64,000 nucleotides of DNA from Schistocerca nitens (Eukaryota > Arthropoda > Insecta > Orthoptera > Acrididae). The stretch's first letter is position 1. Every line of letters begins with the position of its first letter. Location: assembly GCF_023898315.1 (NCBI RefSeq), contig NC_064619.1:300428150-300492149 (forward strand), in the 5' to 3' direction. This document shows, piece after piece, positions 54,814-64,000 of this stretch. The position numbers and the translations under genes were made by a program. The notes beneath the pieces are model-generated. The model saw only the letters and a list, made by a program, of their open reading frames with translations. It was not told the DNA's origin and made no database searches.

Positions 54814-54969
54814 AAATGTTCAAATGTGTGTGAAATCTTATGGGACTTAACTGCTAAGGTCATCAGTCCCTAAGCTTACACACTACTTAACCTAAATTAT
54901 CCTAAGGACAAACACACACACCCATGCCCGAGGGAGGACTCGAACCTCCGCCGGGATCAGCCGCACAGT
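54814..54969 (-). mobile_element. SINE-D copy 2, head-truncated
   Basis: Reverse of the SINE-D body (GGACTTAACTGCTAAGGTCA, AAGCTTACACACTACTTAAC) and B box (GGAGGACTCGAACCTCC). It stops in the anticodon region, so the A box is absent. Perfect 12-bp target duplication CCCATTCTTTCA at 54802-54813 and 54970-54981, so the truncation happened at insertion. Confidence 0.9.
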
Positions 54970-54981
54970 CCCATTCTTTCA

Positions 54982-56456
54982 TTTTGATTGTCATCAACCA
55001 CAAAGCAAACTAAATTACGCTCTAATTACACTCATCAGGGTGATTTGCATTACATAGCTGTAAAAATATTCTTAAAAAAGATAAGGGACCCTCCCCTAGT
55101 AATTCGTCCCAAGAAATCTTTTCTGTGTTTCGTCAAGGGGTTGCCTGAAGAGTGGGGGAAGGGGTCCCACATTTGTTGTTGGTCCACAATTCATTAGCAC
55201 TACACACTGCACGATCCGAAGCTACGTCCAGGAACAGCGGAATGTTATAGGTTATGGTAGTTTGCTGAATCTGGCAGAGATATCAATGAGCTATGGATTA
55301 CTCTGGAATTCTTCTGAAAGGTACTTTTTTTGGCTAATGAGTTTTTTTAGCAGGGTGAACGCCACTGCCATGCACGCAAATTCTGTCATCTGCTGATGCT
55401 ACCGTCTCCAGGACACAGTGTGGCAGCTACAAGTATGTGACTGCAATGTCAGGCCCACTTAGTACTTTATGGGTAAGCCCTGGCTGCAACAGGGGCCATT
55501 GGCTTAGGGATAAGTAAATTGCTGGAGTGGTGACCAACTGAAAGACCTGCACGAGGCCACTGGCTATACAACATTCTTGTTATTAAGGTGTACGTCGCCA
55601 ATGATCGATTGCAAATCACATATGTGGATCTATGGTTTGTTACTGCGGTGGAGGAGAGGAGTTGGCTGTCACAATTTGTTACAATCTCTCTTCTTCACCC
55701 CCTCCTAAATCTGCCATGTCCACTATTTGTAAGATGCCACACAAGATTATAGTCAGTATAGCCAATTGTAAACGCAGCTTGATAACTGCAGGCAATATTC
55801 ACTACTGCCAATGATTGTACAGCTAAATACTTATTCTCCTACTTTCCTTTTATTGCAGGAGAGAAGGGAGGGGGGGGGGAGGACCTGTCATTTTCCGCAG
55901 CCTTGGGAGCTTTTTCTAGCTGGCTCTGGACATGGAAGTAAACTCAAAAGGACCAGAGAGTCATAAACTTGTTTGGCGCTGAAAGCAGCAATCCCCAGTA
56001 AGGTAGAGGACAGAGAAGTCGCTATCCGCATCCCTGCACATCAGCCACATCAGGAGCAGTCTGTGTACCATAAAACTGCATTATGCAAGGCACAATGAGA
56101 AATCTTGAAAAGATAACTTCTGTAGCCAGGTATAGTCCTCAGAACAAGAGAGTGTGGATGACGGGACATTTTGCTACTGATTGCCTCACGTTATTTCTGC
56201 GGAGGACATACTTTCCCATTTGTATCTATGTGCAAGCCTTTCAATTGGCTGGTGTTAGAAACCTGTCATGCAGTGGGAGAGATTTTCTGCCTTCCTCCCT
56301 GCACCAAATTATCATTAGTTAAGCACCACAAAATCCATGAGAGTCGGACTTCGTTAAACTTATTTATAAAATTATTATTGGATGGAAAAATCAAGGTATT
56401 CTACGATTGGCCTGCAAGATTACTACTCTGGCAGAACCAGGGAATTTTCAGAGGGT
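54982..56456. other. Unassigned spacer
   Basis: No element recognised. G-rich tract near 55866-55882. Frames below 100 codons without motifs. Confidence 0.3.
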
Positions 56457-56546
56457 AAAGAGAGAGGACACTTGCTGCATTGATACCAAAGAGAGGACAC
56501 TTGCTGCTGGGGTCTCAAAGAGTAGATACTTGTTGCAAAGGCGTCG
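56457..56546. repeat. Tandem repeat, about 3 units of 30 bp
   Basis: AAAGAGAGGACACTTGCTGC recurs at about 56457, 56488 and, degenerate, 56517. Confidence 0.8.
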
Positions 56547-56951
56547 CAGATAGCGACGTCTCCACCTTAGGACAGCCTAAAGAAAGAAAACTGGACTCAG
56601 AATTCTCAGCCAATTCCACCGCTATTTTCCACACTAACATTGTATAAGAATGGTAAGAAACAGCCAGCGATGCAAACACTGAATCGAGGGGGGCATGAGG
56701 CTAGTTAACTTACATCAGGGTTTAATTACACAGTTTTAACATACACTGCCAGCTAGTTACTTCCACCGTGTACATTGACTATTCTGCTGGTGTTCATGAC
56801 CATTTTTCAGGGTTCAGTCTTTAAAACATTAACCATGAGTAGTAGGGCAAAGAAAGCACCTCTCCAAATTGCATTGTTGCCACGTTTATTCAAGATGGCG
56901 GATCCAAGATGACAGAGACAAATGTTGCAAACGTCGCAATTATGTCTTAGT

Positions 56952-57135
56952 GGGAAGTTCAAATTTTGATGGGAAGATAGGCCAATTGGGCTACTTGCAC
57001 TAACCTAATCCCCTCACCTCCACCATTCCCTGCTCCAGAAAATGGCAGGAAGTTCAAATTTTCGAAGGGAAAAAAGGTCAGTTGGGCTACCTCCACTAAC
57101 CTAAGTCATCCGACCACCACCTCTTCCTTAGGAAT
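56952..57135. repeat. Tandem duplication of about 90 bp
   Basis: GGAAGTTCAAATTTTGATGG...GGGCTACTTGCACTAACCTA is followed by a second copy from about 57049. A related GCTCAGCCTGTGCTG block appears at about 57150-57172 and 57371-57394. Confidence 0.75.
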
Positions 57136-57505
57136 TGGCAGGGAAAGGGCTCAGCCTGTGCTGGGCTGCTGGATACAATGGATGTAAGTCTTTATTTTGC
57201 ATGCAGTATTTATTTAAACAATTTGAGGTAGTAACTCCATCCAGTGTGTTCACCATCAAGTCTCGAGTCCAACTGATCTAGGACACAGTAGTGCCACCAG
57301 AGGGTGCTGTCATCTCATCCGTGGCATAATCCAAGATGGCGGTCTGGGGGGTGGAAATGGCGGGAAAAGGACTCAGCCTGTGCTGAGCTGCTGGAGAGAG
57401 GAAGGAGTGTTCTTTATTTATTTTGGAACAATTTATTAAGGGATCGATTTCACATAGTTCATTTATTACACTGATACAAAACACTGGCCCAATGTGCTTT
57501 GTGGT

Positions 57506-57970
57506 CACACTGCATAGCCTACTGACCTGCAAACTACTCGTAAATTACCGAAATAATGCAGTACACTGATGTACAGACATGCAAACAACAATTAAATTAC
57601 CAAAATAATGCATTTCACACATTATACAGCTGCAAAATACTCGTAGATCACCGAAATAATGTATGTAAAACGCTCTGCAGACACGCTCCCTGTCAAAATA
57701 ATGCATTGCACAGTCTACAGACATGAAGACAACTCGAATATTGCCAAAATAATGCACGTAAAACCCTCTGCCAACATTCTTGCTAATTGTAAACTGTCTA
57801 AATAATGCAGTAGATAGCCTACAGACCTGCAAACTACCAGTAAATCACCGAAAAATGCAATACACTGGTATACAGACACGCAAACAACTCGTAAACTGTC
57901 AAAAAATAATGCATGTAAAAGGGTCTGTAAACGCACTCACAACACTTAAACAGCCGAAAATAACGCAGTG
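57506..57970. repeat. Degenerate tandem array, about nine units of 51 bp
   Basis: Units built on TACAGACATGCAAACAACTC, then a short variable part and ACCGAAATAATGCA. Two unit types, starting CACTG or AAAAC, are mixed. The reverse strand gives frames of 70-95 codons with a repeating peptide; these are products of the repeat, not genes. Confidence 0.85.
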
Positions 57971-57984
57971 CACAAACACCCATT

Positions 57985-59071
57985 GCACGTAAAAAAGGCT
58001 TTCGAACCATCATCAACTGCAATGTATTAGAGGCTCCAATGCTCGCAAGCGCCACCGCTGCCACCAGCCATCGCCGGACAGACAAATGCAGGGGCCACGA
58101 GCTACTGCACTCAGGCCGCTACCACATTTTCGTATATACAGTTAGAATTCTTCAAGTGTTACACTGCTGTCACATGTCTATGTAAATAAAAGCTATGTCT
58201 ACCTCTCGAAAACGTAAAGTGCTGGAGAAATAGTTAACAGTTGCTTTTGTAGGAGCTTTCATGGTGTCTCAGCTTGTCTGTATGGAAATTATTTTGCTAA
58301 CAGAAGCTGTTTACTAAAATAGCCCAGAATAACACCGATTGCATTCTTTCTGATGGTCCTAATGAGGCACCCCATTCGTCACATATTACCCTTCCTGGAA
58401 ATCACGACGTCCTGTGGTCAACATATGTGTCAGAAACAAACGTTCTCGCTGCTATGTATGGCTCCTATGTCCCAGCACAAAGCATGTCTTGCGAATGAAT
58501 GGAGCGTTCTTATCGGCTCTTACTGAATTTACCCACCAAATTACCGATGTTGCCAGTGAGGAAGTACTGTCCACCTTCTACTTTCGTTCTGCAGGTGAGA
58601 CTTTTAGAGGCAAATCTATTTTGTACAGATCGCCATATTGCACTGACAGATAAAGCCAGCAAAAATGTCCTACAGATCGTCAAATACGGAAAGACACATG
58701 CTCAATTAACCTGCTCTGCCACTGAGAATGGAAGCTTGAATATTAGAGTGTGGAACCGATCTCCAACCTGGCAATATATCACTGCATGCCGTGTCGATGT
58801 AGTAAACATATAATTCGTATCCTGCGCCATACAAAATTGCCCTTTCGCATCATGCATATGCATATCGACCGCCAGATACTCATAAATATACCGCAAAGAC
58901 AGACAACATAAGCACATGCACCGTAGGTCTACTCCTCGCTACACTAGATATTTCCCATGAGGTTGGGTGGTCATCCACTGCAGCCGACAGTCACAAGACA
59001 TCTGCTCCTGATGTGTGACCAGAGCGCCTCAGTGGTCTGAAGTCACTCTCAGAATGGTTGTAAAAAGTCGG
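57985..59071. other. Unassigned spacer
   Basis: Short ORFs only (58499-58813, 104 codons, no motif known). No repeat recognised. Confidence 0.3.
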
Positions 59072-59396
59072 GGTCAGTCTCCCTTGGCACAAAGGTATTA
59101 CTGTTTCTGGCCCCGACGTGCTTGCTTGCTTTCTACACCCATCTCCAGACTTTGGGATTACAAGAACATACGTAATTTCACATGGTTTGCCAGAATATCA
59201 TGCCATTTTCACGAGACACTCGTGCATATAATGCAAAGAGTGTTGTATAAAGACTGGGTCAGTTCCCCTCGGCATAACGCGTACCTGATTCTGGTCCTGA
59301 CCTGCTTGCTTGCTGGTTTTCTGCAGCAATCTCCAGAGTCTGGGATTACAAGAACACATGTATTTTCACAGGGTTTGTCTGAATATCATACCATTT
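59072..59396. repeat. Two-copy duplication, about 140 bp, offset 185 bp
   Basis: 59072-59213 and 59257-59396 share GACGTGCTTGCTTGCT/GACCTGCTTGCTTGCT, CAATCTCCAGA and TGGGATTACAAGAACA. Roughly three quarters identical by eye. Confidence 0.75.
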
Positions 59397-60732
59397 ATGC
59401 CATACTGCTCGGTATCAAGCACATAGCAATATCGCTTCCATAACAGTATCAATCACACATCATAATTCCGAAGACATAGACTGGGAATTATTTCTCAAGA
59501 AACCCAAAACTTTAGCGAGGTGGAGTGTGCTGTAAACCACTGCAATCATCCTTATTTGAAAACTCGGAAAAATGGAGGAAACCGATATTTCCAGTCTCGA
59601 ATATCGTTGTCCATGATGTAAAAGATTCCAAATCATGCCTGTAATTTACAAAGTCAACTAAGGTGCTTCTCATGCCTAGAGAACCAGCAAACGTGTCTTC
59701 CACCTGTCTTTCACCAGTTAGATGAACACACCACAATCGGTGTTCTCTCAACCAAATACAAATGGGAAATGTGAAGAAACAGTCAATCGGACAATTTACA
59801 TGGGAGCGAATAATGGTCCAGCGCAATCACATGTCCATATTGAATCTTCTCAAATTCCCACGCGATCACGAATGCTGTCCAACACATACTAAGTATTAGT
59901 TCGCTATTTGGCCGTCTAGAGGACGACACGGTTAAGTCAGCTACATTTCTGCATCCCAACTGACCTCTCCATTGAGACAGATCCTACCATTAGCTGGAAA
60001 CGAGTCACTCCGGCCACAGGCCACCGCTGATGCGCCACGCATCCCTACACAGAATTATGCCAAGAAACCAGTCACATACGTACTTGATCCTATACTTCTA
60101 ATTAAATGTTACAATCGCGGTCTCAATTGGACGACATTCGACAGTGAGCAAAGTATAGGAAATACACCCTACTGACAGCTGTGGCCCTGTAAATAGAAAT
60201 ATCTGTACCATTCTTATACTTGACGTATATTTTCCTTTGCTATCACAGTATTCCACATCAAATCCATACCTTCCTTACGACAAGGCATCTAGGCATAGTC
60301 ATTTCTTTTGCACATGTTGGAACACACACACACACACACATACTTTACAAGCCTGATGATTATGGCAAACCTATCACACACCCCCTACTACTAATAATAA
60401 CACTTCGCCAATAACTGACTGCTGGCGGTACGAAATAGTACTGACCGAAAATCAGCGATGGGTGGACATGTCTCATAAGTTTTTCTTGTGAGTGGTACCA
60501 CTGTGTCCTAGAAAGAGAGCCATAATCGTCTTACAAATCGCCAGACGTTAAAAAAACACGATCGCCACGACCATATTACTGTCACAATCGGTCATGTTTC
60601 TACAGGTCCATACAAGTATCCATGTTAAATGCTGTACCGGATTTATAAATCGAGGTATGGCATTACCTCTGAATGAAGTGGTTTCTCCAGACAAATACCG
60701 CGACATTGTATGTAGTGCGGTTACACGTCGCC
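59397..60732. other. Unassigned spacer
   Basis: Nothing recognised apart from a short (CA)n tract near 60327-60341. Confidence 0.3.
60327..60341. repeat. (CA)n microsatellite
   Basis: About seven to eight CA units after GGAACA. Confidence 0.85.
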
Positions 60733-60931
60733 GCCAGCCGTTGTGGCCGAGCGGTTCTAGGCGCTTCAGTCCGGAACCGCACTGCTACGACGGTCGCAGG
60801 TTCGAATGCTGCCTCGGGGATGAATTTGTGTGACGTCCTTAGGTTAGTTACGTATAAGTAGTTCTAAGTCTAGGAGACTGATGACCTTAGATGTTAAGTT
60901 CCATAGATCTTAGAGCCATTTTTTTTTTCTT
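60733..60931 (+). mobile_element. SINE-A copy 22
   Basis: Full length, body diverged (TTCCATAGATCTTAGAGCC) with a T-rich 3' end. Target duplication TTACACGTCGCC (12 bp) at 60721-60732 and 60932-60943, perfect. Confidence 0.95.
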
Positions 60932-60943
60932 TTACACGTCGCC

Positions 60944-63736
60944 GAATGTGCAACCTCGAGATAAAATCACCAAATTCATAAAGTGATTCGGCTGTAAGTC
61001 GCAAAAGACACTCGCCGTGACCCTGTGTCGTGGTTTGAAACATTATTTTCTTCTGCTGTACCAAACTTTGTACACTGCCATACTTTTGGGTTTTTCCACC
61101 ACTACTTTGATGTCTGTGTCAGGTTCTAAACTGACATTAGCACATCCTGATCCATTGCTGCTCACAGAAAACTATGTTCGCATTGTGTAAATCATGTTGT
61201 TACTGCTGCTACTATAACACACAACACAGACTGGATAATTTTAAATAAAAGACAGTTACAACGTAGGGAAACTGGAAAAGTTTGGCGCCATTGTGGAGCG
61301 TTTCCAAACTGCTGTCCAAAGGTGACTGACGACCTCTACATTTAAACTCATCTGTCACAGTGGCAGAACAGCTGATGGCTCTGTGTTCCATTTCGACTGA
61401 TTCCTCATACTGCAGTCATGTACGCTATCACTATTTTGGTGCTAGCCATTTCCAGAAAGTGTTGCCCTTCCACCAAAACTCTTTCTTCATCTTAAACAAG
61501 CGATGTCAGTCAATCATTATGTGGTAACCATCAGTGTACCAGTGGACGGATGGGATGGAAAAGACACTGTCGATGTACTGTAATAATAAGCATCACAGTT
61601 GATAGTGTGAACAATTTGGGTATTTTCGTTTTCTAGGGGCCATGGAGCCCTCACACATTTGTAAGTTAATGAACAGGTCTCACGAATTAATTTTTTAACT
61701 CTTTGAAGACCAAACTGGCATAGTATTTTATCACTTGCTCATTGTTTGACGCCAGAGAACCACAATTCTTGATGACGTGTGTGTTAATAGCAGTTATATT
61801 AAACGAGGATTCTGAAAGTAATGGTTATGATGGAAATTTTGTTTCTGTCTGTCTAATATTCCCATGTAACATTGTTTGAGAGCAATACAGGTGACATGAG
61901 CAATATCACGTGCTTCAGATGGTGAGGCAGGTATCTGACTGCAGAAGCGCTGTTCAGTGAAAGCGATGAGACCTTGGCTCAGTGGCGATGTTAGGAGGCA
62001 TGCACTGCTGAGCGATTCCTCGCGAGGTTGCGCCACCTTCTCTACCCCAAGGTGGGACTGCATTCGAGAGCTTCATACCTGCCGGCATCTCCAGGCCAGC
62101 GGAGTACCGCTACCTGGCCAGATCCTAGTCCTGGCGACACACACCACTCACTATGGGAGACCACCACAAGACATTACGGCATTCTGACTAACGTAAAACA
62201 GCTGTGACGTCAGATCAGCCACAGACATAATCGCCAGGTTATGCTCCAGAGGCGTAATTATCAGGGAAGCTGTAAGTCGACCTGAGTCATCAGTGAACCT
62301 ATGTGGCGGAACTGCACAAGGCACTGTCCGTGAATTCATTATTGTGTTGCCCAAAAGGTCACACTAAACATGTGAACAGAACTCGTACGACAAACTATGA
62401 GTCATGCGATTCAGGTATCTTCCTATTGAAGATGTAGACAACGCCATATTTCTTCAATACTTGTCTGTGAACATCAAATTATTTGAGAGTCAAAGAGAAA
62501 ATTCTTAAAACTGTTTCTCCCTAACTATTTGAAGACTTGTCAGACATTAGAGCAGGAAACTTATGAACTTCATTATGATAGACGCTACATGTAATGTGAG
62601 AAGGAACCAATTGTCATCACAGGCAGACTATGCACATGAACATTTTACTAGACAGCCCATTAATCGTGATTGATTTGTACTATAAGTTACTTGGATGAGC
62701 TACTAACTTAGATTTGTAAGTCATGTTGCACTTCTGCAAGAAGATCTACAAAATCTGTAAACGTTAACATTTTGATTTCCAAGTTGCCTCATGTATCGAA
62801 TTTTTCGTAAGAACAATTTGTGCAACGAACAGTGTGTTTGCCCAGCAACAGTGAACTGCATGTTTCTTTCATTTTTTCTTGTTTCCTTATGGACCAATGA
62901 AGATACTTACACAGTAATTCTGATAACACCATTAGCGGTGTCGCAATTTGCGTGTATTTACAATTTTATAATTTTTATTATGAAGATATGCTGTAAGTAT
63001 GTTATTAATTGGTTTGGTGCTGTCAATACTTGACATAGTAATGACACCTATTAACCAATATGTAGCATAGTTTGTTTATGCAGTGACACAAGTATTTCTA
63101 TATGAGATTCTATCTGTTGTTCTTAGTATAGATGATATTTTTTGTTTGCATTTACACATTCTTTACGTATTCCCATACCCCTTAGAATTTTCGGATTTGT
63201 ACTCTACATACGCACACCAACAGAAATGTGATACAATTTACTTTTATTGTGTTCTGGTTATCATGTATATATGTTCCCATAAATGGTAATATATTTTTTA
63301 TTAAGCTTGTTGTTCAGTGTCATTAATCGTGTAGTAATTTGGTACTGTAATACAGTAAGTGTGGATGTAGTCACTAGACGTGGATTTTGAACACAACCCA
63401 TACACGTGTGTGTGAGATTATCAAGACATTTCCTTCTTTTGTGTACATTATAAGAGTAATCAGTATGTTTGTGCGGTATTGAACTATCCAGTATTTCCCT
63501 TTTTTATTTTGTGCTTTCCATATAAAACATACTCCTTGTACCAGTATATGAATGAGTGTGAGAAGGCTTGTCAATAAGTGTGCTTCAGTATTTTCACCTT
63601 GTCACCTTCACCCCAAGTCAACCTGCTGAACCCATGGTATGAAACTTGTCAGTTGCTGAGCAAACAAAACAAAAATTACAAATAGCAGCCATAGTCGAAC
63701 AAATCACAACATCCTTGGAATTAATTTTGAATATGA
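60944..63736. other. Unassigned spacer, longest element-free stretch
   Basis: 2.8 kb without a SINE, transposase or RT I can recognise. Becomes AT-rich after about 62650. The longest frame is under 90 codons. It may hold older, unrecognisable repeats or unique sequence. Confidence 0.35.
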
Positions 63737-63793
63737 GGAGGAGGTGATGTTATATGGCAGTGATGTTACGTGGCAGTGATGTTACATGGCAGT
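63737..63793. repeat. Tandem repeat, three units of 18 bp
   Basis: GTGATGTTATATGGCA, GTGATGTTACGTGGCA and GTGATGTTACATGGCA follow one another. Confidence 0.8.
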
Positions 63794-63823
63794 TTATTCC
63801 CAAACTGTCACACAACGTATTTA

Positions 63824-64000
63824 ACATTGAGGTGACAAAAGTTATGGAATATCGTGTCAGACCTCCTTTTGCCCAGTGTAGTGCAGCAGCTCGATGTGGA
63901 TTGGGCTCAACATGCCGTTGGAAGTCCTCGGCAGAAATATTGACCCATGCTGCCTCTATAGCCGCCCATAAGCGCGAAATTGTTCCAATACAGGATATTG
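63824..64000 (-). mobile_element. Tc1-I, 3' end of a Tc1 element, cut by the window edge
   Basis: ATTGAGGTGACAAAAGTTAT is the terminal repeat of the Tc1-G/H family, followed by the reverse of the C-terminal transposase region (CAACATGCCGTTGGAAGTCC). The element continues beyond position 64000. Confidence 0.85.

Noticed and set aside
57506..57970. CRISPR-like array
   Set aside because: Units are adjacent and diverged, without constant repeats and unique spacers, and the DNA is eukaryotic.
57545..58085. Minus-strand repeat protein across the 51-bp array
   Set aside because: The peptide periodicity follows from the tandem DNA repeat; units are not multiples of three and frames change.

Overview
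This window looks like gene-poor nuclear DNA from an insect, most likely an orthopteran of the Schistocerca (locust) type. I infer this from repeat content, not from a host gene. A roughly 200-bp SINE with a class II (Leu-like) tRNA head occurs 22 times in 64 kb. Around it lie Tc1, mariner, hAT, Merlin, Penelope, Jockey-like, RTE-like and Ty3/gypsy remnants of insect type. I found no convincing host gene, exon chain, rRNA, functional tRNA or CRISPR array. The window is best read as intergenic or deep-intron sequence filled by transposable elements. Family names rest on motifs and on remembered consensus sequences; no database was searched.

Layout. 1-5170: a Tc1 fragment, a GC-rich patch, an inverted-repeat Penelope-like relic, then Tc1-A carrying Tc1-B, which itself carries two SINEs and another inverted-repeat relic. 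5170-15230: LINE ends, a Merlin-like transposase, a first hAT transposase and several SINEs. 15480-20860: a palindromic element (R-1) split by a Penelope element and by Tc1-C, with Tc1-D inside Tc1-C and a SINE inside Tc1-D. 21014-24640: a complete 572-bp palindrome (R-2), an inverted-dimer Tc1 (E) and Tc1-F. 25600-29150: five SINE families side by side. 30409-34617: a nearly open mariner-superfamily transposase with DD41D spacing, a TA microsatellite and an internally deleted hAT with an 8-bp target duplication. 35690-41345: gypsy RT, mariner and LINE relics. 42143-44204: a Mos1-like mariner with two SINEs inside. 44303-52430: two Tc1 copies of one family (G and H), a LINE broken by a mariner, and two large unidentified inserts. 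52500-64000: more SINEs, one unidentified 108-aa ORF, degenerate tandem repeats and long stretches I cannot assign.

How the parts relate. Nothing here works together as a pathway. The value lies in the insertion record: many elements keep exact target duplications (TA for Tc1, 8 bp for hAT, about 9-14 bp for SINEs, 13 bp for one Penelope-like relic), so relative ages can be read. SINE-A copies are repeatedly the last to arrive. All transposase and reverse-transcriptase reading frames carry stops, frameshifts or lost catalytic residues. The least damaged is the DD41D element at 30409-31968, with two in-frame stops.
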